A stretch of DNA of 64,000 bases from Streptomyces shenzhenensis (GCF_003688995.1 NZ_PENI01000005.1:248001-312000), one strand, 5' to 3'. Shown: positions 25,064 to 34,709, numbered from the stretch's first letter. The notes: generated from the letters alone by a model not told the origin. Numbers and translations: made by a program.

Positions 25064-26581
25064 ATGACCCACCCGTCCGACACGGGACCGGCGCCGGTGC
25101 TGGCGCTGAAGGACGTCTCCAAGTCCTTCGGCGCCGTACGGGCCCTGCGGGACGTCTCCCTGGAGCTGTTTCCCGGCGAGGTGCACGCCCTCGCCGGGGA
25201 GAACGGCGCGGGTAAGTCGACGCTGATCAAGACGCTCGCAGGGGTGCACCGACCGGACGCCGGTCAGGTGCTGCTCGACGGCGAGCCCGTCGTCTTCCAC
25301 GGCCCCGGCGACGCCCGCGACGCCGGCATAGCCGTGATCTACCAGGAACCCACCCTCTTCCCCGACCTCTCGATCGCCGAGAACATCTTCATGGGCCGCC
25401 AGCCGCGGCGCGCCCTCGGCCGCATCGACCACCGGGCCACGCACGCGGCCACGGCCGGCCTGATGAAGCGGCTCGGCGTCGAACTCGACCCCGACCGCCC
25501 CGCCCGCGGCCTGTCCATCGCCGACCAGCAGATCGTCGAGATCGCCAAGGCGCTGTCCTTCGACGCCCGGGTCCTGATCATGGACGAGCCGACGGCGGCG
25601 CTGACCGGCAGCGAGGTGGCCCGCCTCTTCGGCGTCGTCGAGACGCTGCGCGAGCAGGGCGCCGCCGTGCTGTTCATCTCGCACCGGCTGGAGGAGATCT
25701 TCCAGATCTGCCGGCGCGTGACCACCCTGCGCGACGGCGCCTGGATCGCCAGCGAACCGCTCGCCGGCATGACCGAGGACGACCTGGTCCGCCGCATGGT
25801 CGGCCGCGACCTCGACGAGCTGTACCCCAAGCAGACCGTTCAGCCCGGCGAGGTCGCCCTCAGCGTCCGGCGGCTGACCCGCGAGGGCGTCTTCACCGAC
25901 GTCTCCTTCGAGGTGCGCCGCGGTGAGATCGTCGGCCTCGCCGGACTCGTGGGCGCCGGCCGCACGGAGGTCGCCCGGGCCGTCTTCGGCATCGACCGCT
26001 GGGACGCCGGGGAGGTCGAGATCGCCGGCCGGAAGCTGACCAACGGCGCCCCGTCCGCCGCCATGACAGCCGGGCTCGCCCTGGTCCCCGAGGACCGGCG
26101 CGCCCAGGGCCTGGTGATGGACATGTCCATCGAACGGAACATCGGGCTGACCGGGCTGCGCAGCACCGTGCGCGCCGGCCTCGTGGACCGCGGCGCCGAG
26201 CGCAGCCGCGCCCTCGACTGGGCGGTCAGGCTCCAGGTGAAGTACGCCCGGATCGCCGTCGCCGTCGCCACGCTCTCCGGCGGCAACCAGCAGAAGGTCG
26301 TCCTCGCCAAGTGGCTGGCCACCGGCCCGAAGGTGCTGATCGTCGACGAGCCCACCCGCGGCATCGACGTCGGCACCAAGGCCGAGGTGCACCGGCTGCT
26401 CGGCGAACTGGCCGCCGACGGTGTCGCGGTCCTGATGATCTCCTCCGACCTGCCCGAGATCCTCGGCATGGCCGACCGCGTGCTGGTGATGCACGAGGGC
26501 CGGATCACCGCCGAGATCCCCCGCTCCGACGCCACCGAGGAAACCGTGATGGCCGCAGCCACGGGGAGGGCCGCCGCATGA
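25064..26581 (+). CDS. rhaT: Rhamnose ABC importer, ATP-binding protein (two ATPase domains)
   Basis: A protein of 505 residues with two ATPase domains, as in all monosaccharide importers of the RbsA/AraG type. The first has Walker [10 protein letters not shown] and Walker [11 protein letters not shown]; the second has a degenerate Walker A (G-L-V-G-A-G-R-T-E) and signature [11 protein letters not shown] 25064 has GAGGAG six to seven nt before it. It begins the importer operon; the permease gene overlaps its end by ATGA. Confidence 0.93.
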   Translation: MTHPSDTGPAPVLALKDVSKSFGAVRALRDVSLELFPGEVHALAGENGAGKSTLIKTLAGVHRPDAGQVLLDGEPVVFHGPGDARDAGIAVIYQEPTLFPDLSIAENIFMGRQPRRALGRIDHRATHAATAGLMKRLGVELDPDRPARGLSIADQQIVEIAKALSFDARVLIMDEPTAALTGSEVARLFGVVETLREQGAAVLFISHRLEEIFQICRRVTTLRDGAWIASEPLAGMTEDDLVRRMVGRDLDELYPKQTVQPGEVALSVRRLTREGVFTDVSFEVRRGEIVGLAGLVGAGRTEVARAVFGIDRWDAGEVEIAGRKLTNGAPSAAMTAGLALVPEDRRAQGLVMDMSIERNIGLTGLRSTVRAGLVDRGAERSRALDWAVRLQVKYARIAVAVATLSGGNQQKVVLAKWLATGPKVLIVDEPTRGIDVGTKAEVHRLLGELAADGVAVLMISSDLPEILGMADRVLVMHEGRITAEIPRSDATEETVMAAATGRAAA

Positions 26582-27648
26582 CGGTGACCACCCCGAACCC
26601 AGCCCCCGTCGCCGAGGTGCCGCGGTCCAGCGGCACCCGGCTGGCCGACCGCGTCTTCCGGATGCGCGAACTCGCCATCCTGGGCGTCTTCCTGGTGATG
26701 ATCGCCGTCACCCAGGCGGGCAACAGCGAGTTCCTGTCCGAGCAGGGCATCAAGGACCTGCTGCTCAACGCGACCATCCTGGTGCTGGTCGCCACCGGCC
26801 AGTCGCTGGTCGTCATCACCCGCAACGTCGACCTGTCGGTCGGCTCCACCCTGGGCATCAGCGCCTTCGCGGCCGGCATCTATCTGCACAGCGGCGGGAA
26901 CGCGGTCGTCGCCGTCGTCCTCGCGGTCCTGCTCGGCATCGGCTTCGGGCTCCTCAACGGCCTGCTGGTCAGCCTCGGCCAGGTGCCCGCCCTCGTCGTC
27001 ACCCTCGGCACGCTGTACATCATCCGCGGCATCGACTCCATCTGGGTCGGCTCCCGGCAGATCACCGCGGCCGACCTCCCGAGCGGCTTCGTCGACTTCG
27101 GCTCCGGCGGGCTGTCCGCCGTTCCGTGGCTGGCCCTCATCGCCCTGGCCGTGCTCGTCGCCACCGCCTACTACCTGAAGCACTTCGGCAGCGGACGCGA
27201 GCTGTACGCGCTCGGCTCCAACCCGGAGGCCGCCCGGCTCGCCGGCATCCCGGTGCGCAAGCGGATCCTGGCCGCCTACACCTTCTGCGGCGCCCTGGCC
27301 GGCCTCGCGGGCGCGATGTACCTGGCCCGGTTCGGCAACGTCGACTCCGGCACCGGCAACGGCTACGAACTCACCGTCGTCAGCGCGGTCGTCGTCGGCG
27401 GCGTCGCCTTCACCGGCGGCTCCGGCAGCGTCTACGGCGCGGCCCTCGGCGCCCTGCTGCTCACCTCCGTCAACAGCGTGCTGCCCGCCCTCGGCGTCAG
27501 CTCGGTCTGGGTGCTCGCCATCAACGGCATCCTGCTGCTCCTCGCCATCGCGGTCGACCGGGTCGTCGCCCTGCGGGTGGCGTCCGCCCTGAAGAAGTCG
27601 GCTGCGAAGAAGACGGCCCCGGAGAAGGAGAACGGCCGCCATGCCTGA
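26578..27648 (+). CDS. rhaP: Rhamnose ABC importer, permease 1
   Basis: A protein of 356 residues of the BPD_transp_2 (RbsC-like) family with about nine to ten membrane helices and the conserved V-D-L-S-V-G-S and [13 protein letters not shown] segments. The Lys-rich C-terminal tail (K-K-S-A-A-K-K-T) is cytoplasmic. It overlaps the ATPase gene upstream and the second permease gene downstream (8 bp). Confidence 0.92.
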   Translation: MTVTTPNPAPVAEVPRSSGTRLADRVFRMRELAILGVFLVMIAVTQAGNSEFLSEQGIKDLLLNATILVLVATGQSLVVITRNVDLSVGSTLGISAFAAGIYLHSGGNAVVAVVLAVLLGIGFGLLNGLLVSLGQVPALVVTLGTLYIIRGIDSIWVGSRQITAADLPSGFVDFGSGGLSAVPWLALIALAVLVATAYYLKHFGSGRELYALGSNPEAARLAGIPVRKRILAAYTFCGALAGLAGAMYLARFGNVDSGTGNGYELTVVSAVVVGGVAFTGGSGSVYGAALGALLLTSVNSVLPALGVSSVWVLAINGILLLLAIAVDRVVALRVASALKKSAAKKTAPEKENGRHA

Positions 27649-28615
27649 GTCGTTGACGCGCGCGATCCGCTGGGACACGGTCGTCGGTGCGCTGCTGGTC
27701 GTCCTGCTGCTGCTCTCGTTCGGCTTCGTGGACGGCTTCGGCAACGCCCTGAACCTGTCCTTCCTGATCGGCAACACCCTGCCGATCGCACTGATCGCCC
27801 TGCCGATGACCCTGCTGGTCGTCTCCGGCGAGATCGATCTGTCGGTCGCCTCCACCGCCGGCCTGTCGGGCGCCGTCATGGGCAAGCTGTGGAACGAGGG
27901 CATGTCGATCGAGTCGATCATCCCGCTGTGCCTGCTGCTCGGCGTGGTGTGCGGGCTGATCAACGGGCTGCTGGTGACCCGGCTCGGGCTGCCGTCGCTC
28001 GCCGTCACCATCGGCACCCTCGCCGCCTACCGGGGCATCGCACAGATCGTGCTCGGCTCCGACGCGGTCACCGACTTCCCCACGCAGTACCTGGACTTCG
28101 CGGCCGGCCGGATCGGCGACACCTTCGTCCCGCAGGCCCTGCTGCCCTTCCTGGTGCTGCTCGCCATCGCCGTGGTCGTGCTGCACGCCACCCCGTTCGG
28201 CCGGTCGCTGTTCGCGGTCGGCGCCAGCGAGGAGGCCGCCCGGTTCGCCGGCATCCGGGTCAAGCGGGCCAAGCTCCTGCTGTTCGTCGCCACCGGCCTC
28301 ATGGCCGCGCTCACCGGCGTCTTCTGGGCCCTGCACTACGCCAGCGCCCGCTACGACAACGCCACCGGACTCGAACTCTCCGTCGTCGCCGCGGTGCTGC
28401 TCGGCGGCATCGACTTCGACGGCGGCAAGGGCACCCTCGGCGGCGCGATCGCGGGCGTCTTCCTGCTCGGCGCGCTGCAGAACGTGATGAGCCTGCTGAA
28501 CGTCTCCGCACAGTCGCAGATCGTCGTCACCGGCGTGCTGCTCGTGGTCTCCGTGCTCGGCCCGCGGGTCGCCCGCCAGATCTCCGTCGCGCGGGCCGCA
28601 CGCTCCACCGGATAG
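27641..28615 (+). CDS. rhaQ: Rhamnose ABC importer, permease 2
   Basis: A protein of 324 residues, related to permease 1 and also RbsC-like (E-I-D-L-S-V-A-S and G-A-S-E-E-A-A-R-F-A-G-I-R). Two different permeases are typical of the RhaSTPQ rhamnose importer, whereas ribose and xylose systems use one, which supports the substrate call. Confidence 0.92.
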   Translation: MPESLTRAIRWDTVVGALLVVLLLLSFGFVDGFGNALNLSFLIGNTLPIALIALPMTLLVVSGEIDLSVASTAGLSGAVMGKLWNEGMSIESIIPLCLLLGVVCGLINGLLVTRLGLPSLAVTIGTLAAYRGIAQIVLGSDAVTDFPTQYLDFAAGRIGDTFVPQALLPFLVLLAIAVVVLHATPFGRSLFAVGASEEAARFAGIRVKRAKLLLFVATGLMAALTGVFWALHYASARYDNATGLELSVVAAVLLGGIDFDGGKGTLGGAIAGVFLLGALQNVMSLLNVSAQSQIVVTGVLLVVSVLGPRVARQISVARAARSTG

Positions 28616-28640
28616 GCAGTTCGAACGCTGCGGGCCGTCT

Positions 28641-28678
28641 GTGGCTGGTCGCGCAGTTCCCCGCGCCCCTCGGGGCAC
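28641..28678 (-). repeat. Dispersed hairpin repeat, single copy
   Basis: On the minus strand the sequence reads as the same core as the array at 23197-23626 (GGGGCGCGGGGAACTGCGCGA-CCAGCCAC). It sits in the 95-bp gap between the second permease and the binding-protein genes, in the opposite orientation to transcription. Confidence 0.75.
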
Positions 28679-28710
28679 TCCGTACTCACCTCCGTCAGAA
28701 AGAACCCGCC

Positions 28711-29790
28711 ATGCGAACGTCTTCGATCCGCCGTACCTGCGCGGCCCTCGCCGCCGCCACCTCCCTCGCCCTGGCCGTGACCGCCTGCGGCGGCACCACC
28801 AAGAACGACGTCAAGGACTCCGGCGGCTCGAACACCGCGGCCGGCACGGCGAACCCGGACGCCGCCCTCAAGAAGGGCCTCACCGTCGGGTTCCTGCCCA
28901 AGCAGGTCAACAACCCCTACTTCACCACCGCGGACAAGGGCGGCGAGAAGGCCCTCGCCGAACTCGGCTCGACCTACAAGGAGGTCGGCCCCTCCAGCGC
29001 CACCGACACGGCCGGCCAGGTGAGTTACGTCAACACCCTCACCCAGCAGCAGGTGGACGCGATGGCCGTCTCCGCGCAGGACCCGGGCGCCCTGTGCACC
29101 GCGCTCAAGCAGGCCATGAAGAACGACATCAAGGTCGTCACCTACGACTCCGACACCACCCCGGACTGCCGCAACGCCTTCATCTCCCAGGCCAGCGGCG
29201 AGGACCTGGGCCGCACCGAGGTGCAGCTGCTCGCCGAACAGATCGGCTACAAGGGCGAGATCGCGATCCTGTCCGCCGCGCAGACCGCGACCAACCAGAA
29301 CGCCTGGATCGAGTTCATGAAGGAGGAGCTGAAGGACCCCAAGTACAAGGACATCAAGCTCGTCAAGACCGCCTACGGCAACGACGACGCCCAGCAGTCC
29401 TTCCAGCAGACCCAGGGCCTGCTCCAGGAGTACCCGAACCTGAAGGGGATCATCTCCCCGACCACGGTCGGCATCAAGGCCGCGGCGCAGTACCTGTCCG
29501 GCTCCAAGTACAAGGGCAAGGTCAAGCTGACCGGCCTCGGCACCCCCAACGACATGCGCAAGTACGTCAAGAACGGTACCGTCGACGCCTTCGAGCTGTG
29601 GGACCCGGCCAAGCTCGGCGACCTCGCCGCCCGCACCGCGGTCGCGCTGGCCTCCGGGCAGATCACCGGCAAGGAGGGCGAGACCTTCAAGGCCGGCGGC
29701 ACCGAGTACACCATCGGCAAGGACGGCGTGATCAACCTGGGCAAGCCGACCGTGTTCGACGCGAAGAACATCGACCAGTTCGACTTCTGA
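28711..29790 (+). CDS. rhaS: Rhamnose-binding lipoprotein of the ABC importer
   Basis: A protein of 359 residues with a lipoprotein signal ending V-T-A-C-G (Cys26), then a periplasmic-binding-protein-4 fold typical of monosaccharide receptors (G-F-L-P-K-Q-V-N-N-P-Y-F near residue 60). It captures L-rhamnose outside the membrane and hands it to the permeases. It follows the permease genes after a repeat-bearing gap. The stop codon is also the first base triplet of a 17-bp tandem repeat. Confidence 0.93.
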   Translation: MRTSSIRRTCAALAAATSLALAVTACGGTTKNDVKDSGGSNTAAGTANPDAALKKGLTVGFLPKQVNNPYFTTADKGGEKALAELGSTYKEVGPSSATDTAGQVSYVNTLTQQQVDAMAVSAQDPGALCTALKQAMKNDIKVVTYDSDTTPDCRNAFISQASGEDLGRTEVQLLAEQIGYKGEIAILSAAQTATNQNAWIEFMKEELKDPKYKDIKLVKTAYGNDDAQQSFQQTQGLLQEYPNLKGIISPTTVGIKAAAQYLSGSKYKGKVKLTGLGTPNDMRKYVKNGTVDAFELWDPAKLGDLAARTAVALASGQITGKEGETFKAGGTEYTIGKDGVINLGKPTVFDAKNIDQFDF

Positions 29791-29855
29791 TCCGGTTCGC
29801 ACGCTGACCCGGTTCACCCGCTGATCCGGGTCACTCACTGATCCCTGTCACCTTC
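29788..29855 (+). repeat. Four degenerate 17-bp tandem repeats between rhaS and rhaM
   Basis: Units TGATCCGGTTCGCACGC, TGACCCGGTTCACCCGC, TGATCCGGGTCACTCAC and TGATCCCTGTCACCTTC run without gaps from 29788. Each unit starts with TGA, so the array also contains stops in tandem after the binding-protein gene. Confidence 0.8.
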
Positions 29856-29875
29856 TCGACCCCGAAGGGGTGTTG

Positions 29876-30196
29876 ATGCAGCGCGTGTGCTTCCTGCTGA
29901 AGGTCCGCGCGGACCGGCTCGACGAGTACCGCGAGCGGCACGCCGCCGTCTGGCCCGAGATGCGCGCGGCGCTCTCGGCCACCGGCTGGCACAACTACTC
30001 GCTCTTCCTGCGCGAGGACGGCCTGCTCGTCGGCTACCTGGAGACCGAGGACTTCGCCGCGGCCCGGACGGCCATGGAAGCCACCGACGTCAACGCCCGC
30101 TGGCAGGCGGAGATGGCGCCGTTCTTCGAGTCGCTGGACGGCGCCGGACCCGACGAGGCCATGAAACCGCTCACCGAAGTGTTCCATCTGGCCTGA
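29876..30196 (+). CDS. rhaM: L-rhamnose mutarotase
   Basis: A protein of 106 residues of the RhaM (DUF718) family: Q-R-V-C-F-L-L-K-V-R at the start, R-H-A-A-V-W-P-E-M, and H-N-Y-S-L-F-L. It interconverts alpha and beta anomers of L-rhamnose so that the isomerase receives the right form. ATG 29876 is favoured because AAGGGG lies 5 nt before it; GTG 29870 overlaps that site. It belongs to the importer operon. Confidence 0.95.
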   Translation: MQRVCFLLKVRADRLDEYRERHAAVWPEMRAALSATGWHNYSLFLREDGLLVGYLETEDFAAARTAMEATDVNARWQAEMAPFFESLDGAGPDEAMKPLTEVFHLA

Positions 30197-30330
30197 ATCC
30201 CGGAGTCCGCCCTCGGCCCTCACCCCGTGGCCGACTCCGCCCTGCCCGTGTGACCAGCCCGCAGCGGGCGGCGCCGCAGGTAATGTGTAGGTTTCCCGCC
30301 GCCCCTCGTCTCCCAGGAGGTCCCCGCCCG

Positions 30331-31356
30331 ATGGCCCAGTCGGTGGGTATCAAGGACGTCGCCCGCGCCGCCGGAGTGTCGGTGGGCACGGTCTCGAACG
30401 TCATCAACCGCCCGGACACCGTCGCGAGCGAGACCCGTGCCCGGGTGCAGTCCGCGATCGACCGGCTCGGCTACGTCCGCAGCGAGTCCGCACGCCAGCT
30501 GCGCGCGGGCCGCAGCCGGATCATGGGCCTGCTCGTCCTCGACATGGGCAACCCGTTCTTCGTCGACGTGGCACGCGGCGCCGAGCGGGCGGCGCGGGAC
30601 GCCGGGCTCGGCGTCATGGTCTGCAACAGCGCCCAGAACGCCGGGGACGAGGCCGAGTACCTGGCCCTCTTCGCCGAGCAGCGGGTGCGCGGGGTGCTGC
30701 TCACCCCGGCCGACGCCACCGGCCGGAACATCGAGGCCTTCCGCCGGCACGGCATCCCGTTCGTGCTGGTCGACCGGGTCGCCGAGGGCACCACCGAGTG
30801 CTCGGTCTCCGTCGACGACGTGGCGGGCGGCGCCCTGGCCGTGCACCATCTGGTGGACGCCGGGCACCGCTCCATCGCGTACGTCAGCGGGCCGCCCGGC
30901 CTGAACCAGGTCCGTGACCGGCGCACCGGTGCCCTGAACGCGCTCGCCGAGGCCGGGCTCGGCGAGCAGGCCCTGCGGGAACTGCCCACCGAACGCCTCG
31001 ACGTCGCCGCCGGACGGGACGCGGGCGCCCGGCTGCTGGGCCTCGCCGACCGGCCGACCGCCGTCTTCTGCGCCAACGACCTGCTCGCCCTCGGCGTCCT
31101 GCAGGCCATGTACGCGGCCGGGGTCGTCGTCCCGGACGACCTGGCGATCGTCGGCTACGACGACATCGAGTTCGCGGCCGCCGCCGCCGTCCCGCTCACC
31201 TCGGTCCGCCAGCCGGCGGTGACCATGGGCGCCCTCGCCGCCGAACTGCTCCTGGAGGAGACGGAGGCACAGAACGGGCCCGGCACCCACGAGCACCGGC
31301 GGGTGGTGCTCCAGCCCGAGCTGGTGGTGCGCCGTTCGAGTCTCACCGCCCGCTGA
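30331..31356 (+). CDS. LacI-family regulator of the rhamnose locus
   Basis: A protein of 341 residues: helix-turn-helix I-K-D-V-A-R-A-A-G-V-S-V-G-T-V-S-N-V-I-N at residues 7-26, hinge helix, then a sugar-binding domain with F-C-A-N-D-L-L-A-L-G-V and G-Y-D-D-I-E-F. A strong AGGAGG precedes the ATG. Its position right after rhaM and the TGAAA-n-TTCA sites at the rhamnosidase, isomerase and importer promoters make it the likely rhamnose-responsive repressor. Confidence 0.92.
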   Translation: MAQSVGIKDVARAAGVSVGTVSNVINRPDTVASETRARVQSAIDRLGYVRSESARQLRAGRSRIMGLLVLDMGNPFFVDVARGAERAARDAGLGVMVCNSAQNAGDEAEYLALFAEQRVRGVLLTPADATGRNIEAFRRHGIPFVLVDRVAEGTTECSVSVDDVAGGALAVHHLVDAGHRSIAYVSGPPGLNQVRDRRTGALNALAEAGLGEQALRELPTERLDVAAGRDAGARLLGLADRPTAVFCANDLLALGVLQAMYAAGVVVPDDLAIVGYDDIEFAAAAAVPLTSVRQPAVTMGALAAELLLEETEAQNGPGTHEHRRVVLQPELVVRRSSLTAR

Positions 31357-31452
31357 CCCCCGGCCGGTGACGAACCATGATCCCGGGTGTCGGACGCCGG
31401 GCGGACATGTGCTGAACTGGGACGCGTTCGTCCGTCCGTCCCGGGAGACCTG

Positions 31453-32754
31453 TTGAGCCTCAGTTACCGCCAGCCCGGCGTCGTCCTCACCGACCACCGC
31501 TTCACCGTGCCTCTGGACCACGCCGACCCGGCGGGCGAGACCATCGAGCTGTACGCCCGTGAGGTCGTCGCGAGCGACAAGGCGCACCAGGACCTGCCCT
31601 GGCTGCTCTTCCTCCAGGGCGGTCCCGGCCATGGGGCGAACCGTTTCATCGGCCGACAGGCCTGGCTCGACCGGGCCCTGGACGAGTACCGCGTGCTGCT
31701 GCTCGACCAGCGCGGCACCGGCCACTCCACGCCCGCCGGCCGGCAGACGCTGCCGCTGCGCGGCGGCCCCGCCGAACAGGCCCGCTACCTCGGCCACTTC
31801 CGCGCCGACTCGATCGTCCGGGACTGCGAGCACATCCGCCCGCGGCTGACCGGCGGCGCCCCCTGGACCGTGCTCGGCCAGAGCTACGGCGGCTTCTGCA
31901 CGGTCACCTATCTGTCGCTGGCACCCGAGGGCCTGAACACCGCGGTGATCACCGGCGGCCTGCCGTCCCTGGACGCCCACGCCGAGGACGTCTACCGGGC
32001 CGCCTACCCGCGCATCGAACGCAAGGTCGGCGCGCACTACGCCCGCTACCCGCAGGACGTCGAGCGGGCCCGGCGCGTCGCCGACCACCTGCTGCACCAC
32101 GAGGTGGTCCTGCCGAACGGCTACCGGTTCACCGTCGAGGCCTTCCAGTCCCTCGGCCTCATGCTCGGCTCGGGCGACGGCAGCCACCGCCTGCACCATC
32201 TGCTGGAGGACGCCTTCGTGCGCACACCGGCGGGCACCGAGCTGTCCGACGCCTTCCAGGAGGCGGTCCAGGGCCTCGTCTCGTACGCCGGGCACCCGCT
32301 GTACGCGCTCGTCCACGAGTCCATCTACGGCCAGGACGACCGCCCCACCGCCTGGGCGGCCGAACGTGTCCGCGCCGAGTTCCCGCAGTTCGACGCGGCC
32401 AAGGCGCTCGCCGGGGACGCGCCGGTGCTGTTCACCGGCGAGACCGTGCACCCCTGGATGTTCGACGCCGACCCGGCCCTGCGCCCGCTGCGCGAGACCG
32501 CCGACCTGCTCGCCGCCCGCGCCGACTGGCAGCCGCTGTACGACCCGGCCCGGCTCGCCGCCAACGAGGTCCCGGTCGCCGCGGCCGTCTACCACGACGA
32601 CATGTACGTCGACACCGCCTTCTCCCTGCGGACCGCCCGCGCGATCCGCGGCCTGCGCACCTGGGTCACCGACGAGTTCGAGCACGACGGTCTGCGCGTC
32701 GGCGCGCCCCGTGTCCTGGACCGGCTGCTGGCCCTGACCCGCGACGAGGCGTGA
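31453..32754 (+). CDS. Alpha/beta-hydrolase, S33 proline-iminopeptidase-like
   Basis: A protein of about 433 residues with the S33 oxyanion motif L-Q-G-G-P-G-H-G, nucleophile elbow G-Q-S-Y-G-G-F (Ser as nucleophile), and D-Q-R-G-T-G before it; a late Asp and the His of E-F-E-H-D-G could complete the triad. Aminopeptidases of this group remove N-terminal proline or act on small esters. TTG 31453 is chosen for its GGGAG site; the frame extends to a GTG at 31387 without a ribosome site. No signal peptide, so it is cytoplasmic. Confidence 0.87.
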   Translation: MSLSYRQPGVVLTDHRFTVPLDHADPAGETIELYAREVVASDKAHQDLPWLLFLQGGPGHGANRFIGRQAWLDRALDEYRVLLLDQRGTGHSTPAGRQTLPLRGGPAEQARYLGHFRADSIVRDCEHIRPRLTGGAPWTVLGQSYGGFCTVTYLSLAPEGLNTAVITGGLPSLDAHAEDVYRAAYPRIERKVGAHYARYPQDVERARRVADHLLHHEVVLPNGYRFTVEAFQSLGLMLGSGDGSHRLHHLLEDAFVRTPAGTELSDAFQEAVQGLVSYAGHPLYALVHESIYGQDDRPTAWAAERVRAEFPQFDAAKALAGDAPVLFTGETVHPWMFDADPALRPLRETADLLAARADWQPLYDPARLAANEVPVAAAVYHDDMYVDTAFSLRTARAIRGLRTWVTDEFEHDGLRVGAPRVLDRLLALTRDEA

Positions 32755-32765
32755 CCCGGCCGTAG

Positions 32766-33125
32766 GCGGGGCGGGGCGGCGGATCAGCGGAGTCAGCAGG
32801 GTGGCCGGCACGTCGGACGAGACGGACGGCGCTGCCGGGTGCCCGGGGCAGAAAGAAGGACCGGCGCGGCGCGGACCTGGCCGGCGCCCGTCTCGGGGGG
32901 GCCGATCTGTGCGGGGCCTGGCTCATCGCCGCCGACCTGACGGGCGCCGATCTGCGGGGCGCGGACATGACCGGTGCGGATCTGAGGGACGCCGACCTCA
33001 CGGACGCCGCTCTGACCGGCGCGCTGTTCCTGACACAGCCGCAGGTCGATGCGGCCCGGGGCAGTGCCGGCACCCGGCTGGCGGCGTCAGTCGTCCGTCC
33101 GGCGCATTGGGCAGTGTGCCGCTGA
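32766..33125 (+). pseudogene. Remnant of a pentapeptide-repeat protein gene (copy A)
   Basis: One frame from 32766 to the TGA at 33123-33125 encodes A-D-L-x-G pentapeptides (A-D-L-T-G, A-D-L-R-G, A-D-M-T-G, A-D-L-R-D) and the family's closing segment L-T-Q-P-Q-V-D-A-A-R-G. There is no ATG, GTG or TTG before the repeats, and only about eight repeats remain, so it is a 5'-deleted fragment of a Streptomyces pentapeptide-repeat gene. A GTG at 32801 opens a different frame, so a frameshift is another explanation. Most gene finders would miss it. Confidence 0.75.
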
Positions 33126-33143
33126 TCCCGGGGCGAGCCCTAG

Positions 33144-33260
33144 CCGCAGCCTGGGGTGGTCCTTCTGGCTCGGCCGTGGGTCGATGTTGCCCGGGGTAGT
33201 GGCGGGACTCGGCTGGTGGTGTCAGGCGTTCGTCCCGTGTGCTGGGCAGCGCGGCGCTGA
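33144..33260 (+). pseudogene. Second, diverged 3' end of a pentapeptide-repeat gene (copy B)
   Basis: The frame ending with TGA at 33258-33260 reads V-D-V-A-R-G-S-G-G-T-R-L-V-V-S-G-V-R-P, matching V-D-A-A-R-G-S-A-G-T-R-L-A-A-S-V-V-R-P in copy A at 33049 onwards, and both end W-A-x-x-R-stop. A stop at 33141 cuts it off upstream, so only the tail of a second copy survives. The P450 gene on the other strand ends within it. Confidence 0.7.
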
Positions 33261-34709
33261 GTTCGGGGTGCGGCGGGTCAGCCGTAACCGCAGTCCCTGG
33301 GGCATCAGGGTCAGCCGCTCGGTCACCCGTAGCCGGTAGCCGGGGTCGGCGCCGAACTCGTAGCGGCGCAGCAGCAGGCCGAGGACGAGCGTCGCCTCGT
33401 GCAGCGCGAACTGGCGGCCGATGCAGGCCCGCGCCCCGGTCCCGAACGGCTTGAAGGTGTGCGGGGCGCGGGCGCGTACGGCCTTCGCGTCGAACCGGTC
33501 CGGGTCGAACCGCTCGGCGTCCGCGCCCCACACCTCCGGGTCGCGGTGCAGCATCGGCGTCAGCACCAGCGCCCAGCCGCCCCGGCGCATCGGGTGCTCC
33601 CCGGCCAGCACCGTGTCCTGGCGCGCCTCGCGGGCGAACGCGGGCGCCGTCGGCCACAGCCGCAGCGACTCGTCGAGCACCCGCCGCACCTGGCGCAGCC
33701 TGGCGACCTCGGCGTAGCCGGGCGCGGGCGAGCCGCCCCAGACGCGGTCCACCTCGGCGCGGGCGCGGGCCGCCACCTCCGGGTGCCGGGAGAGGTAGTG
33801 CAGCGCGAAGGAGAGCGCCCCCGAGGTGGTCTCGTGGCCCGCGACCAGGAACGTGATCACCTGGCGCCGTACGTTCTGCGGCGACAGCCGCTCCCCGGTC
33901 TCCGGGTGGGCCGTGGCCAGCATCCGGTCGAGCAGGTCGCCGTCCCCGCCGCCGCTCGCGCGCCGGGCCCGGACCAGATCGTCGACGGTGCGGTTGAGGT
34001 GAGCGAGGTCGGCCGCGTTCCGCTGTGACGGGCCGCGCAGCAGCAGCGGGGCCAGCGGCGAGGGGACGGTGTTGAGCCGCTGCGCGTAGCTGAGCGCGCC
34101 CACCATCGCGGCCACGAACGGGTGCGGCCGGTCGCGTTCGAACGAACCGAAGTCGTGCCCGAACCCGGTGCGCGCGATGGTCTCCAGCGTCAGCCTGGTC
34201 ATGTCCCCGGGCACGTCCACCGTATGTCCCGCCGCGAGCCGCCGGTCCCAGTGGTCGGTCAGCTGCCCGGCCACCGCCAGCATCGCGGTGTGGTAGCCCG
34301 CCATGGCCTCGCGGCTGAACCCGGGCGCCAGCACGTCGTGCGCCAGCTGCCAGTTGGGCTCGTGGTTGTACGCCGTGAACAGCCCGTCCCCGGCGATCGG
34401 ACGCAGGTTGGCGATGCCGAGGCCGACGTGCTTGGCGAACCGGGACTCGTCCGCGATGTCGGCCGCGAGCCGCGCGCCCCACAGGAACACGAACTCCTTG
34501 CCGAACACCTTGCGCCGGAAGATCGGGCCGAGCCGGCGGGCGTGCCGCAGGGAGTCCTGCACGGGGGTGTGGCGGTCGGTGCCGAGCACGTCGCCGAGCA
34601 GCGGCAGGCGGTGCGGGGGATGCGGAATGCGGTGCAGTTCGGGCCAGCCGTGCGCGGCGCCGCGGAAGCCCTTCGGCAGGGCCGTCGCCGCCGTCGTCGT
34701 CTCCGCCAT
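33222..34709 (-). CDS. Cytochrome P450, CYP102 (BM3)-like heme domain without reductase
   Basis: A protein of 495 residues. Motifs: I-helix A-G-H-E-T-T-S, E-S-L-R (ExxR), and heme loop F-K-P-F-G-T-G-A-R-A-C-I-G with Cys429. The segments G-D-G-L-F-T-A-Y-N-H-E-P-N-W and R-Q-F-A-L-H-E-A-T-L-V-L-G closely follow fatty-acid hydroxylase P450 BM3, yet the fused FAD/FMN reductase of BM3 is absent, so it must take electrons from another protein. The last 15 residues (after L-T-R-R) run into the pentapeptide remnant and look like a new end. It is divergent from a TetR gene. Confidence 0.9.
   Translation of the reverse strand: MAETTTAATALPKGFRGAAHGWPELHRIPHPPHRLPLLGDVLGTDRHTPVQDSLRHARRLGPIFRRKVFGKEFVFLWGARLAADIADESRFAKHVGLGIANLRPIAGDGLFTAYNHEPNWQLAHDVLAPGFSREAMAGYHTAMLAVAGQLTDHWDRRLAAGHTVDVPGDMTRLTLETIARTGFGHDFGSFERDRPHPFVAAMVGALSYAQRLNTVPSPLAPLLLRGPSQRNAADLAHLNRTVDDLVRARRASGGGDGDLLDRMLATAHPETGERLSPQNVRRQVITFLVAGHETTSGALSFALHYLSRHPEVAARARAEVDRVWGGSPAPGYAEVARLRQVRRVLDESLRLWPTAPAFAREARQDTVLAGEHPMRRGGWALVLTPMLHRDPEVWGADAERFDPDRFDAKAVRARAPHTFKPFGTGARACIGRQFALHEATLVLGLLLRRYEFGADPGYRLRVTERLTLMPQGLRLRLTRRTPNSAPRCPAHGTNA

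Noticed and set aside
32801..33199. 132-codon frame from GTG 32801
   Set aside because: It is in a different frame from the pentapeptide repeats, which are the real signal in this stretch; at most its first codons could be a frameshifted start of that remnant.
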